Shown here: positions 45,751 through 55,272 of the stretch, piece by piece
Layout of the letters: each line of letters begins with the position of its first letter
Numbering within the stretch: position 1 is the stretch's first letter
Assembly: GCA_963735495.1 (NCBI GenBank)
Contig: CAVTLG010000014.1
Coordinates: 744,001 to 808,000 of the forward strand
Source: CAVTLG01 sp963735495
GTDB lineage: Bacteria > Chloroflexota > Ktedonobacteria > Ktedonobacterales > Ktedonobacteraceae
Reading direction: 5' to 3'
DNA: 64,000 nt
Made by a program: the position numbers and the translations under genes
The notes under the pieces: generated by a model
The model's database searches: none
What the model saw: only the letters and a program-made list of their open reading frames with translations
Told to the model about the DNA's origin: nothing

Positions 45751-46668
45751 TCAGGCGTCGGGGTCTTCCTTAAAGAACACACGAAAGAGAATGATGATGA
45801 TCATTAGCACGATAAACAAGACGATGGAAAGCGCGGTGGCGTTCGAATAACTGTCAGCTTGAATATATGCATAGAGATACATCACTATCGTGCGACTCGC
45901 GCCTAAAGGCTCACCCTGTGTCAAAAACTGCGGCCAGCTAAACTCCTGCATGGAGGCGATAATGCCAAAGGTCAGCAGGACCGAGATGACCGGACGCAGA
46001 CGTGGGAAGGAGATGGTCCAGATTTTACGCCAGAAGCTGGCACCCTCGACCTCAGCCGCTTCATAGTAAGAAGTGGGGATGCCCTGTAATGTTGCCATAT
46101 AGATCAGTCCGGGTGCAAAGAGCAAGAGGCCGGGAAAGACCAGCCAGAAAATCACCTGGTTTGGATCATTGAGGAACTGTTGCGTTGGCAGATGCAAGAT
46201 GCTCGTGGCGATGTACTCGAAGAGACCATACTGCGTATTATAGACATATTTCCACAGGATCGTGTTGGTCAGTGTGCTGATGGGCAAGAACCACAAGACC
46301 ATCATCCAGCGCATCACGCGTGGCGGCATCTCCATCAGGAAGATGGCGATGATGATCGGAATCACAAAAGTCAAAGCAATCGTCAGACCGGCGTACACAA
46401 ATGTCACACGGAACGCCTGCGCGACCAATGGATCTGCCAAAACCCGCTTATAGCTGGCAAAACCCGTATAGGTGCTGGGCAATATTGGCTGCGCATCAGT
46501 AAGACTGATGTAGAAGGCCACAATAAAGGGATACCAGCCCCACACCAGTTGAAAAAGCACCGCTGGAATGATAAAGAGCCAGATCTCAATGCGGTTGCGA
46601 CGACGAAGTATTGGACTGGCAGTTGTCTGATTCCCGGTCACTGCCTCACCGGTTGTTGTTCCTGTCAC
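45751..46668 (-). CDS. sugar ABC transporter permease (MalF/CUT1 type)
   Basis: 305 residues from GTG 46668, fixed by GAAAGGACG six bases upstream; the longer frame reads through the end of the IscB element and is not real. Six helices from IEIWLFIIPAVLFQLVWGWY; EAA loop SYYEAAEVEGASFWRKIWTI with SFPRLRPV. The coding start lies only about 12 bp from the IscB element's end hairpin, so the insertion removed the original upstream context; expression may now depend on read-through or a promoter in the element. A short gap of 169 bp with GC-rich hairpins separates it from the next permease. Confidence 0.9.
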   Translation of the reverse strand: MTGTTTGEAVTGNQTTASPILRRRNRIEIWLFIIPAVLFQLVWGWYPFIVAFYISLTDAQPILPSTYTGFASYKRVLADPLVAQAFRVTFVYAGLTIALTFVIPIIIAIFLMEMPPRVMRWMMVLWFLPISTLTNTILWKYVYNTQYGLFEYIATSILHLPTQQFLNDPNQVIFWLVFPGLLLFAPGLIYMATLQGIPTSYYEAAEVEGASFWRKIWTISFPRLRPVISVLLTFGIIASMQEFSWPQFLTQGEPLGASRTIVMYLYAYIQADSYSNATALSIVLFIVLMIIIILFRVFFKEDPDA

Positions 46669-46697
46669 AAAACGTCCTTTCTGGAAGCCCCACGTTT

Positions 46698-48044
46698 TTA
46701 AACCGGGGAGGAAAGAAAGGCTCCCGCAGGAGTGCGTCTCGTTCCATACTCCGCTCCTTTCTGATAACTGTAACCATCGCATCGGTGGATAGGTGCACAA
46801 AAGCGATGGCTAATCCCTTGCACTCTCCCCTGTTTGGTGGTGATATCAAACGATCCGGTCGAGCGTACCAATATCCGTCCGACATAGGTTCCTCGCTTCT
46901 TGCCTGTGGTAACAATGGCACGCACCATATCACCTGACTGGAAACCCTTGACGCGCCTGGCTCCTTTGGGCTTGGAACAAGGAAAGCCGTACTTGTTGAC
47001 ATTGCACATCTGCCGACTACCCAGCCCTTTCGCGGTGATGAGCAGTGGCACTATCCCTTTGGCCTTCAACACGTCAGGGGTACTCTTGCCAACGCAAGCA
47101 GCGTCCAACCAATGCGCCTTCTGCAGGACTCTCACCGTTCGGTTGAACTTCGTCAACCCACCGGACCCGCACTCGATAGGCAGTCCCGTCGCTTTCAATC
47201 GTTGGAACAACGCCCAGCGTGTTGCATTCACCGCTGTTGCATCCTTGAGCGGTGCCTTCGCTTGTGCTAAGATGCGTTTCAGTCCATCAGGTTTGTCCTT
47301 CAAGAACTCCTTGATGTCTTGCGCCCCCTTACGCACATTGCAAGGCTCACAGGCGAGACACAAGTTGCTCACTCTGTTGGTCCCACCTTTTGCTCTGGGT
47401 GTGATATGCTCCACTTGCAATGGCACATCTTTGGTGCTGCAATAGGCGCATTGCCGGTTCCACTTTTCCAGCAAGTATTCCCTGACCTCGTAGCCGTTGA
47501 GCGTGCCTTGCTGATATTCGATGCCCGATATTTCCGGGTTCTCTTGCTTCTGCAAGTCGAACTTCACGAGTTCCATACTGATAACTGCAACGGGACAGTA
47601 CCGTGAGAGCTTGCCTACCCATGTGATCACATTGGCTATTCTGCTCTCTAGCGAAGGTGGAAGCCAGCCCTTCCTCTTGTTCTTACGGTTGTTGAAGCGC
47701 GGTTTTCTGTAGCGTGAGTGTCTCTGCCTGCGCGAGCGACGCAGAGCACGACGATCATCAAGTGCTGACTTGATCGCTTGCCCTCGATGGGTCAACTCAG
47801 CCGCAAACACGACCTCTCCAGAGGCATCATTGACAATCGCTATCCCTGTCGTGCGAGAGCCAGGATCAAGTTTGATGCGCAATGGTTCTAGCACAGGTTC
47901 TCTCACCTCAATCTTGAGGATGAGTGTGAATGGGTAGCGCCTATACACCGCTGCCTTCCCTGATGAGAGCAACATGCGTGCTCTGCCAGGATGCACCGGG
48001 TTGAGCGCCTTTTTATTTGTGTCTACTACAAAAACGTTGGACAT
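46698..48044 (-). CDS. iscB: IscB RNA-guided nuclease (Cas9 ancestor family)
   Basis: 448 residues from ATG 48044 (an upstream in-frame extension of 27 codons is in the omega-RNA region). Domains in order: PLMP-like N-terminus (VFVVDTNKKALNPVHPGRAR), RuvC-I LRIKLDPGSRTTGIAIV, arginine-rich bridge helix (RRALRRSRRQRHSRYRKPRF), RuvC-II AVISMELVKFD, HNH (CAYCSTKDVPLQVEHITPRA with CEPCNVRKG), RuvC-III KAHWLDAACVG, and a C-terminal target-recognition region (SGDMVRAIVTTGKKRGTYVG). All catalytic residues (Asp, Glu, HNH His and Asn, RuvC-III His-Asp) are intact. No TnpA nearby. It sits between the binding-protein and permease genes of the sugar transporter. Confidence 0.95.
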   Translation of the reverse strand: MSNVFVVDTNKKALNPVHPGRARMLLSSGKAAVYRRYPFTLILKIEVREPVLEPLRIKLDPGSRTTGIAIVNDASGEVVFAAELTHRGQAIKSALDDRRALRRSRRQRHSRYRKPRFNNRKNKRKGWLPPSLESRIANVITWVGKLSRYCPVAVISMELVKFDLQKQENPEISGIEYQQGTLNGYEVREYLLEKWNRQCAYCSTKDVPLQVEHITPRAKGGTNRVSNLCLACEPCNVRKGAQDIKEFLKDKPDGLKRILAQAKAPLKDATAVNATRWALFQRLKATGLPIECGSGGLTKFNRTVRVLQKAHWLDAACVGKSTPDVLKAKGIVPLLITAKGLGSRQMCNVNKYGFPCSKPKGARRVKGFQSGDMVRAIVTTGKKRGTYVGRILVRSTGSFDITTKQGRVQGISHRFCAPIHRCDGYSYQKGAEYGTRRTPAGAFLSSPV

Positions 48045-48285
48045 TGATTCGTATCCTTTCGGATCTCTGGTTTCCCAGGTAATGGGTGCCTCGACAAGGT
48101 TACTGGGCGGTTTAACGTACAACACACTGGCTTTTCCCTATGGCCTGTTTAATGCTGTACCGTAGCGGTTGAGGCTGGCATGCACCCCAACGTACCTAAT
48201 TTCGCTCGTAACGTAGGCTTTCGCCTAAGTCTGGTCAGAATGGCTTACTCACGCAAGCCCCTGGGTTTCTAACCCAAGGGGTTTC
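48045..48285 (-). ncRNA. predicted IscB omega-RNA and left end of the element
   Basis: IscB guide RNAs are encoded directly upstream of iscB, with the guide at the 5' end outside the element. On the minus strand 48045-48285 is a gene-free, GC-rich region that begins with a strong hairpin (48258-48281, arms CCCC-T-GGGTT / AACCC-A-GGGG) and contains TAGGCGAAAGCCTA and GGATCCGAAAGGAT-like stems near iscB. The guide would be the roughly 16 nt just beyond 48285. The opposite end of the element is the CCCC/GGGG hairpin at 46688-46708. Exact boundaries are uncertain. Confidence 0.6.
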
Positions 48286-49038
48286 TGACTTGGCTCGACA
48301 TGGTTTAACTTCCTTTGCAACAATCAAAACAGAGAGTGCCAGAGTAGTGGACGCTGTGAGTGTTTTGATACTGCTCTCCAGAGAGCGCTGATGTATCGCG
48401 ATAGTCAGCGGTGCTCTTTGTCCACGGACGCGCTGCTGCTAGATTATAGGCGTTATTGGTAAAGCGTGTAAAGCGCGCGCTCTATAATCCGGCTCAGGAA
48501 GGACAATCGCAAAGGAAATACTGCGTAAATAAACGAAGTCGATAACCATAAGGGACACCTACTCCAACGAATGCCTGGGTTAGAACGGGTAGGGGCGTCA
48601 CCTTGCGTGCGCCCAATACCATTCAGAGTGCGAGCATGACACAGCAGGGGCCAGCGTACCAGCAGGGGAGCGGCGGACGCGGTGATGCGTTTTAACAAAT
48701 GAATCTGGTATAAAAACGCTCACTGTCTACCAGATTTAAAAGTGAAAGAGCATAACCGGGTCCGTACCCCTTGTTCCGGCCATGCATGGCAGGCGGCCTC
48801 TAGGATCTTCTGGGCGCATGGTACGGCGACACGACGCTCGTGAGAAAACCGTCCATTGGCTCACCAGGCGACCGCTTGTCTGTCCTGCATCTCTCTCCGC
48901 AGTGACCAGGGCTGCGTGTTTTCTGTTTCTCCTTCTCTGAACGGTATTGGGCGACCGCCCTGGGTGAGCTGGGCTGACGTCCCTACCCGTGCGCAGTATT
49001 GATTGCAAGAGATTGTCCTCACGTACCCTGCTTCTCGT
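48286..49038. other. intergenic region, no gene recognised
   Basis: About 750 bp between the IscB element and the binding-protein gene. Small frames on the minus strand (around 48453-48698 and 48736-49008) have no ribosome binding site, biased composition and no family resemblance. GC-rich sequence around 48770-48990 could be coding debris, but I cannot identify it. Confidence 0.4.
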
Positions 49039-50748
49039 TTACCCTCCTAATGCTGGCAGAATCGTCTGTTCGTACCAGGGCTGGAAATCGCTGCTGTAGA
49101 AGGCAGGGGCGTTCTTCTGCCAGAACGTATTGAGTTCCGAGTAGTAAGCTTTTGCGGCCTTCAAGAAATCGGCTGACGAGGTGCTAGAAGACAGAGAGGC
49201 CGCTTGCTGGTTCGAGGTATTTTGGAGATTCGAGAGCAATGGCGCAACTGCTTTTTGCGAGTAACCCAGACCATCGATGGCGTCTTGAAAGGCGCTACCG
49301 GTGATATTTGTGCTTGTTTCAGGTGGAATGTACTGACCGACCAGGGGGATAAGCGGGATCGTCCCGGCTGCCTGCATGGCCTGTGTCAACTGGGTGCCCC
49401 ACGCATCTTGCGCGGTTCCGGGAACGCCAGCATAACTGACCTGGCTCTTGACCATTGGTGGCACCGCACTATAGACGTATTGCAGATTCTTCGTTTGCTT
49501 GTATGCGGCGATAGCCTGATCGGTAGCTCCTTGCCCGATAAGCATGTACACGAGGAAGTCAAAAGCTTTATCCAGCTCGGGGGGATTACGCTGGAACTGA
49601 GGTGCGATACTGCCGAGTGCCATAATCGGTTGTGTCGCCCCGAAAGCGCCATTCTCACCTTTCGGGTGTGAAACCCAACCAACAACATCATCAAGTGGCT
49701 TATTCAAGGTCCTGGCAAGCTGTGTGACGTTGGTCGTGGAGTCCGGGGCGTTGGTCAGGAAACCGGTATTGTTGGCGACCAGCGCAACATTTTGACGGAT
49801 GAAAGCCTGGACAACATCGGTATCGCCAGTCGTAATAGAGGATACAACACTCTTATCGTCGTAGAACATCGTGCGCCAGAGATTGGTATTGCTGGTATAT
49901 GCGCTGAGGAATGCGTTCAGGTCATAGCGCCAATGCCAGGCAGTATTCGGCGAAGGAATAAGGCCAAAATATCCATATGCCTCGGGACCGGTGGCGAGCT
50001 GGCTGGCAGAAACCATCTGCGAATAGACATACGATTGCAATCCTGCGCCCTTCATTTTGCTCGTGGTCAGCGCTTTGGCGAGATTACGGAAGTCTGTCCA
50101 TGTCCAGTCAGGTGTAGGCTCTTGCAGGCCCGCCTGCTGAATCAGGTCGCGGCGATAATACATGCCATCGCCAACGCCATAGCCACCCGGCATACCGTAA
50201 TACTTGCCGTTGACCTTCCAGGCTTCCCAGGTTGGCATAGCATAGCTCGTGATCTGTTGCGTAATGTTGTATTGCGCCACGAGCGAGGTGACATCCGCAG
50301 CCAGTCCGCGCACAAAGGCTTCGCGAGTTGGAAGATCGATATACGACCCCAGTACGTTCCCCTGATACCAGGTAGGAGCGGTGCCGGCGGAGATCTCTGG
50401 TACTAATGTTTGGGGGTCCCAGATAGAGGACTCGGTATGTTTGATGGTGACGCCGGGATTCTGCTTCAACCATTGCTGCAACGATGCCGCATAGGCTTTC
50501 AAGGAAGGTTGAGCTTTCTCCTCAGCGGCGGTTGGCATTGAATCTTGTGGCCAGCCATTCGTGTAGAAGGTGACTTTGACCGTTGCGGAATTCGAGCCTG
50601 AGCCGCAGGCTGCCAGAGCAGCCCCACCGACCAGCACAACACTACTAGCTGCCATCGTACGCAACATTTGACGACGCGTGACGGGGAAATAAGCAGATTT
50701 CTCCTGCGTGGACGAATCCTCGGCAAGCAGAGTATGTATCTCGGACAT
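49039..50748 (-). CDS. extracellular sugar-binding lipoprotein of an ABC transporter
   Basis: 569 residues from ATG 50748, fixed by GAGGAGAATACATC. The N-terminus carries RRQMLRTMAASSVVLVGGAA and lipobox LAAC, so a twin-arginine-like or Sec lipoprotein signal and lipid anchoring. The mature part has the family-1 solute-binding pattern (YGMPGGYGVGDGMYYRRDLI, WTWTDFRNLAKALT, FLVYMLIGQGATDQAIAAYK), longer than the usual 400-450 residues. It delivers a sugar or oligosaccharide to the MalF/MalG-like permeases, now separated from it by the IscB element. Confidence 0.88.
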   Translation of the reverse strand: MSEIHTLLAEDSSTQEKSAYFPVTRRQMLRTMAASSVVLVGGAALAACGSGSNSATVKVTFYTNGWPQDSMPTAAEEKAQPSLKAYAASLQQWLKQNPGVTIKHTESSIWDPQTLVPEISAGTAPTWYQGNVLGSYIDLPTREAFVRGLAADVTSLVAQYNITQQITSYAMPTWEAWKVNGKYYGMPGGYGVGDGMYYRRDLIQQAGLQEPTPDWTWTDFRNLAKALTTSKMKGAGLQSYVYSQMVSASQLATGPEAYGYFGLIPSPNTAWHWRYDLNAFLSAYTSNTNLWRTMFYDDKSVVSSITTGDTDVVQAFIRQNVALVANNTGFLTNAPDSTTNVTQLARTLNKPLDDVVGWVSHPKGENGAFGATQPIMALGSIAPQFQRNPPELDKAFDFLVYMLIGQGATDQAIAAYKQTKNLQYVYSAVPPMVKSQVSYAGVPGTAQDAWGTQLTQAMQAAGTIPLIPLVGQYIPPETSTNITGSAFQDAIDGLGYSQKAVAPLLSNLQNTSNQQAASLSSSTSSADFLKAAKAYYSELNTFWQKNAPAFYSSDFQPWYEQTILPALGG

Positions 50749-50991
50749 GATGTATTCTCCTCTCAACAAGGGGTTGACAGCAAACGACATCTTCTATGAA
50801 GGACGGTTTACTGTGTGTGAAAAACCCGAATAGTGATGGAACCAGAGATTATGCCATGGGTAAGTATGCGCGCAATACTTCTTTGTGCTACGATGAACCT
50901 CCTTGCTCTTGTATCAATGCTCCTTCTGCATAACGTGTGGCACTACTTACCAGGGTATGAGGTACAGAAGGATCTCCACCCTTTGCAGGTG

Positions 50992-51423
50992 CTATGATGC
51001 GTTAGTATATAAATCCTTTGGAAATTGCTTGGATAAAGACGGTGCACACTTACCAGTACTTAAAGCAGTTTCCGAAAACTTGTTGCGGAAATGCGCAACG
51101 GTATCAACAGTGCTGCATGCAAAATAGTCTCTTCCTGCATCATCGTCAATGTATGGAGACGTCAGAGACGCCTTTGGCAGGAAGGGTAAGGAAAGATCGT
51201 TTATGGGATAAGCACCATAGGGAAACAGCCTATCTATGATCGTGGTGCGCCGATGGATGAGATAACGTGTTGCGGAATGCGTATCGCCATGGACATTGCT
51301 GGTGTGCTGAGCATGATCACCGACAGCAGATCGTACGCTCAGATAATCGTTGAGCCTACGAGAAATTGCTGAACGTCCTTCATCAGCAGGTTGAGCGCTA
51401 TCCTGGATGGTGAGTTGTGGCAT
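50992..51423 (-). pseudogene. decayed LacI family regulator
   Basis: From ATG 51423 the product reads MPQLTIQDSAQPADEGRSAI then SRRLNDYLSVRSAVGDH. It aligns without gaps to the intact LacI at 56375 (SQFTIEDIAELAGVSRST, VSRVLNNHPSVRATVRDH). Further matches are YLIHRRTTIIDRLFPYGAYP against NLVNRRTNVIGVLFPRSTHY. The helix-turn-helix consensus residues are lost and the frame stops after about 144 residues, so most of the effector domain is gone. Its upstream 130 bp is homologous to the promoter of the intact gene. The duplicate probably once regulated the binding-protein operon that starts 240 bp downstream. Confidence 0.8.
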
Positions 51424-51510
51424 CGTCGCCCCTTTGCTCGTGAAAGAATTTGACATTCTTTTCACCTGGATATGCATTTTTTTTCACTGAGCGTTGTGTC
51501 TAATCGTATT

Positions 51511-51555
51511 TGGGATCGCTCTCATGAGTGTACCTGATGCAAATCAGCTTGTCAA
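51511..51555 (-). promoter_or_regulatory. duplicated LacI-type promoter with CelR-like operator
   Basis: Minus strand: TTGACA (51550-51555), 17-bp spacer with the dyad CTGAT-ttgc-ATCAG, TACACT (51527-51532), then the operator TGAGAGCGATCCCA (51511-51524). The same elements with identical spacing stand at 57501-57545. The operator matches the CelR-type palindrome TGGGAGCGCTCCCA at 12 of 14 positions. The surviving LacI could still control this promoter and hence the binding-protein operon. Confidence 0.8.
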
Positions 51556-51917
51556 GGGTAACTCATTAGCAGTCAAGCTGTCTTCTGCTGTCAGTTTGAC
51601 TATCTGTATTCTAGCAAGAGGAAATGTCATCTAAGATAGTGTTTGGAACACGCACACTTTTTGTCAGGAGCGAGCCGAAACCAAACACTATCTAAGGAGA
51701 GAACGGGAGGACAAAAATCGTGATCTAAATATGCCGAAAAAGCTAGAAATCTCACCGCATGTGATTCATACTTGATTGCTCAAAAGCATGCTGTACTCTT
51801 AGAGTAAATATTTTCTCTAAGTTCCAGATGATCTTTTGTTTGATAACAATTACCGCTTCATGAGAATTTGACACTGTTATATTCTATTATTTCTATTTCT
51901 ACTGCTTTCTATATTTA
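51556..51917. repeat. intergenic region with 16-bp imperfect inverted repeat
   Basis: CTAAGATAGTGTTTGG (51631-51646) and CCAAACACTATCTAAG (51681-51696) are complementary at 15 of 16 positions with a 34-bp loop: a stem-loop or a very small palindromic element. The rest of this AT-rich stretch holds no gene I can support. Confidence 0.55.
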
Positions 51918-52454
51918 TTACATTTCCCTGTCTATTTCGTCTATTGCGTCAAGACGGAGTGAAGTGTATTCTACGTCTAGTTTAAATTTTTCCTCTTCAT
52001 ATCGTTGAACGGCATCCGACTTCTCATAATCAGGACTATAAGGACTCTGCGCAAATGCTTTATAAGCTTGCCCATCAGGTTTTTGTTTTAGCGTGTCTAG
52101 TTTTGCATGATGTTCCCACCCAATTTTGTTAAGCGCTTCGTTCACTTTCCCTGCTTGCTCTGGATGTTCTTTCACAAATGCTTTCAATCTAGTTTCTACC
52201 TTTATATTTACTTGCTCTACTCCATCCTCCTGTATTTGGTGACGGATATCGCGTCGTGTGAATTCTTTCATTCTTGCTTTATTATCGGTTGCGTGGGTGC
52301 CTAAAAGATCCATATACGACGATACAGGTGAAGAACCTCCTGCGTTCGGCTGATACAGACTTCGACGAAGTTGCTCCTCATTCTGCGTACTGCGTTCGCC
52401 GGAATTTGAAGCGTTCGAAGACTCATTATTCGATTTGTTAACCTCTCTTGGCAT
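51918..52454 (-). CDS. hypothetical hydrophilic protein
   Basis: 178 residues from ATG 52454, fixed by AAAAAGGAGTGCGTA; the longer frame lacks support. Asn/Ser-rich start (VNKSNNESSNASNSGERS), then a highly charged helical body (ARMKEFTRRDIRHQIQEDGV, EQAGKVNEALNKIGWEHHAK, RYEEEKFKLDVEYTSLRLDA) with coiled-coil potential. No membrane segment and no recognised family. Lower GC than its neighbours suggests recent acquisition. Confidence 0.55.
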   Translation of the reverse strand: MPREVNKSNNESSNASNSGERSTQNEEQLRRSLYQPNAGGSSPVSSYMDLLGTHATDNKARMKEFTRRDIRHQIQEDGVEQVNIKVETRLKAFVKEHPEQAGKVNEALNKIGWEHHAKLDTLKQKPDGQAYKAFAQSPYSPDYEKSDAVQRYEEEKFKLDVEYTSLRLDAIDEIDREM

Positions 52455-52928
52455 TACGCACTCCTTTTTATTGATTTGTATTTGTGATATATACCACTCT
52501 CTGTTTGCTAGTTCGTTGTGAAGCTGGCGCACAAGCCAGTTTGTTTGAGCAAAATTGGCGAATACTCTGCAATCGATGCGTCTTCGCATGCGGATTTGAC
52601 AAAAAATGAGCGAACCGTGAATATCAATTTTCTTCAAGCTTTCAACTCGACCTTTTTCGGACATAATAAGAATTATAGGAAAAAAAAGAAGTAATTAAAA
52701 GGGGAGAGAGGGACAGTTTCCTGATTGGTGCCATTTGGGGGAGCGCCAAGAAAGCTCCCCATTGTACTGATTGTGTCTGGTTCTATTCGTCGAATGTGTC
52801 ACCTTGTGGTAGCACTACATCTTTGTAAGCTCCAAACTCTCTTTTTGAGCTCAAGAGAATGTCTCCGTACGGTCTTGCGCCCTTACATGTGCTTGTATAC
52901 CATCTAAATAGCGACCCCCACCTATATG
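52455..52928. other. intergenic region with a GGGGAGC/GCTCCCC hairpin
   Basis: About 470 bp without a supported gene. A 7-bp stem GGGGAGC (52738-52744) and GCTCCCC (52754-52760) with a 9-base loop could end transcription, but no T run follows on either strand. Nothing else was recognised. Confidence 0.4.
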
Positions 52929-54044
52929 TTATATAGGCTTGATGGCCTGCTCAGTGGTAGGATCAAACAAACACAGCGTATCGGGATCGATGCTCACTTG
53001 CAATTCATCGCCAGTATTGGGGAGCGTCTCTGTCTCTGGCCAGATTGCTACGGCCATGTTATTGTCACTCAGCTTGAGCGTCACAATGATCTCACCGACC
53101 AGGGCTTCGATGTCTACAACCTCGGCGTGGATGGGACGCGGCTCGTAATCCAGGTGCGCAAATTGCCATGCTGGGGCAATCGTTGGTGGTCGTATGCCCA
53201 GGACAAGCCCTGGTTGCTCATAGCGCTCTAACACAGATGTCCATTTCCGGGGGAGCGCGAACTCGATGCCGTCAGTTTGCAGTACATAGCCTGTATCTTG
53301 CTGCGTGAGATCGCCCGTCAGTAGATTCATCGGCGGTGTGCCTACGAAGTTCGCCATAAAGAGATTCGCTGGTGCTGCTAAGAGTTCATCAGGTGTGCCG
53401 ACTTGCTGGAGATGTCCCTGTGCAATCACCGCTATGCGGTCAGCGATAGCAAAAGCCTCGGTCTGATCATGGGTCACATAGACGCTTGGTTTTTGCTTGG
53501 TCCGGTGGACTTTGATGATATCGCGGCGAGCTTGATAACGCAGCTTCGGGTCCAGGTTCGAGAGTGGCTCGTCATAGAGAAAGGCATCCGCGTCCTTTGC
53601 CAGGATACGCGCCAGGGCCACGCGTTGCTGCTCGCCACCTGACAGATCTACAATAGAACGTCGTAATAGTGCTGTCAGCCCGAGCATCTCAGCCGCCTGT
53701 GGCACACGCTTCTGAATCGCGCTTTTCGGCACATAGCGCGTCTCCAGACCGTAAGCGATGTTCCCGTAGACATCCATCGTGGGATAAAGTCCGTAATCCT
53801 GAAAAACCATGCCCAGATTGCGCTGGCGCGGTGCGAGTCTGGTAATGTCCTGGCCGTTGAGAATGATCTGCCCATCATCGGGTATCTCCAGTCCACAAAT
53901 CATCCACAAGGTAGTCGTCTTACCGCCTCCCGATGGACCTAACAGGACAAAGAACTCTCCATTATTTACATGGAAACTCACCTTATCGACGACCAGATTG
54001 TTGCCGAAGCGCTTGACCAGTCCTTGTACTTCGAGATCACTCAT
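52929..54044 (-). CDS. sugar ABC transporter ATP-binding protein (UgpC/MalK type), third of three
   Basis: 371 residues from ATG 54044 (MSDLEVQGLVKRFGNN). Walker A GPSGGGKTTT (Gly instead of Cys/Ser at the third x), Q-loop VFQDYGLYPTM, signature LSGGEQQRVALARILA, Walker B DAFLYDEPLSNLD, H-loop YVTHDQTEA. A C-terminal OB-fold regulatory domain (TOBE-like: LVLGIRPPTIAP, VVDIEALVGEIIVTLKL) follows. It should energise CUT1 sugar permeases. Last gene of the LacI-ATPase-ATPase-ATPase operon, 49 bp after the preceding gene. Confidence 0.92.
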   Translation of the reverse strand: MSDLEVQGLVKRFGNNLVVDKVSFHVNNGEFFVLLGPSGGGKTTTLWMICGLEIPDDGQIILNGQDITRLAPRQRNLGMVFQDYGLYPTMDVYGNIAYGLETRYVPKSAIQKRVPQAAEMLGLTALLRRSIVDLSGGEQQRVALARILAKDADAFLYDEPLSNLDPKLRYQARRDIIKVHRTKQKPSVYVTHDQTEAFAIADRIAVIAQGHLQQVGTPDELLAAPANLFMANFVGTPPMNLLTGDLTQQDTGYVLQTDGIEFALPRKWTSVLERYEQPGLVLGIRPPTIAPAWQFAHLDYEPRPIHAEVVDIEALVGEIIVTLKLSDNNMAVAIWPETETLPNTGDELQVSIDPDTLCLFDPTTEQAIKPI

Positions 54045-54092
54045 AACTTTGCATTTTCCTTCGCGTATTTGCACTGTACCCAATAGTTCCTG

Positions 54093-55223
54093 TTAGGCAC
54101 CGAATAAGGACCGCCCGGTTTCTGTGTCGAAGAGATGAATCTTGCGCTGATTGATGGCGAGCGGAACCTCTTTGCCCAGGTAATTGGCTCCCAGGCGCGC
54201 CTTGAAGGTAGCGATGAAGTCCTTCGATGCACTCTCTAATGTGCTGAGATAGACGGTGCAACCTGTTGCGGTTGGTTCGATGACGTTGACGAGGCCATGA
54301 ATAGTGTTATCCTCACTGACCGGGAACGGAGCAGTTCTGGGTGAGTGCAGATCTTCTGGCCGTATGCCAAGATTGACATGCTTGCCTACGTAGTTCTGTA
54401 CCTGTGCGTGCCTCTCTGGCGGCAGTTGGATCGTGAAGGCTGAGGTGGCGAGGTGAATGCTATCCTCTATATGCTTCAGTTCAGCCTCGAACAGATTGAT
54501 ACTGGGTGTACCGATGAAAAATGCCACAAACTGGCTACGTGGTCGCTCATACAATTCAGTGCCGGTGCCAATTTGCTGTATCTGGCCATTCTGCATGACT
54601 GCGATACGATCTCCCAGCGCCATCGCTTCGGACTGGTCGTGGGTGACATAGACACTCGGCTTCCCTTTATCGCGATGCAGGAGCAAAATATCCTCGCGTG
54701 CCTGGTGGCGTAGCTGCGCGTCAAGATTGGCCAGCGGCTCATCGTAGAGATACAGATCGGCATCTCGTACTAAGGCGCGCGCCAGCGCGACGCGCTGCCG
54801 TTCTCCCCCGCTCAGTTGACGCGGTTTGCGTTTGAGCAAATGGTCTATGCGGAACATCTTTGCGGCGTTTGGGACGCGTTCCTTAATAATTGCGCGTGAG
54901 ACATGGCGTGAACGCAGACCATAGGCGATATTTTCAAAGACCGTCATATGCGGAAAAATAGCATAGTCCTGAAACACCAGCGCGATATTGCGATCTCTGG
55001 GTCGAATCTCATTGACGACGCGTTCGCCGAACTGGATGGTGCCACTACTGATCGGCTCCAGACCGGCCAATAAGCGCAGCGTCGTCGTTTTGCCACAGCC
55101 AGATGGGCCGACGAGCACCAGCAGTTCTCCCGGCTCGATAGTTAAGGAGATGTCGTTGACCGCCACCTTCTCGTGAAAGCGCTTCACCAGGTGTTCTGCT
55201 TTAATGACGTTTGAACTATTCAT
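54093..55223 (-). CDS. sugar ABC transporter ATP-binding protein (UgpC/MalK type), second of three
   Basis: 376 residues from ATG 55223 (MNSSNVIKAEHLVKRFHEKV). Walker A GPSGCGKTTT, Q-loop VFQDYAIFPHM, signature LSGGERQRVALARALV, Walker B DLYLYDEPLANLD, H-loop YVTHDQSEA. The TOBE-type C-terminal domain (LGIRPEDLHS, GLVNVIEPTATGCTVYLSTL) has diverged from its two neighbours. Spaced 50 bp from the upstream gene. The three ATPases are tandem paralogues that could form homo- or heterodimers with one permease pair. Confidence 0.92.
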   Translation of the reverse strand: MNSSNVIKAEHLVKRFHEKVAVNDISLTIEPGELLVLVGPSGCGKTTTLRLLAGLEPISSGTIQFGERVVNEIRPRDRNIALVFQDYAIFPHMTVFENIAYGLRSRHVSRAIIKERVPNAAKMFRIDHLLKRKPRQLSGGERQRVALARALVRDADLYLYDEPLANLDAQLRHQAREDILLLHRDKGKPSVYVTHDQSEAMALGDRIAVMQNGQIQQIGTGTELYERPRSQFVAFFIGTPSINLFEAELKHIEDSIHLATSAFTIQLPPERHAQVQNYVGKHVNLGIRPEDLHSPRTAPFPVSEDNTIHGLVNVIEPTATGCTVYLSTLESASKDFIATFKARLGANYLGKEVPLAINQRKIHLFDTETGRSLFGA

Positions 55224-55272
55224 TGTGTGAATGCCCCTTTGCAACCACTCCGATGGACAGAGAGGGTCAATG

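Noticed and set aside
46900..47445. 181-codon plus-strand open frame
   Set aside because: Antisense shadow of iscB, which has intact RuvC and HNH motifs.
48736..49008. Small Arg-rich frame between IscB and the binding protein
   Set aside because: No ribosome binding site, biased composition and no similarity I recognise.
49792..50406. 204-codon plus-strand open frame
   Set aside because: It lies antisense within the binding-protein gene, whose lipobox and family motifs are clear.
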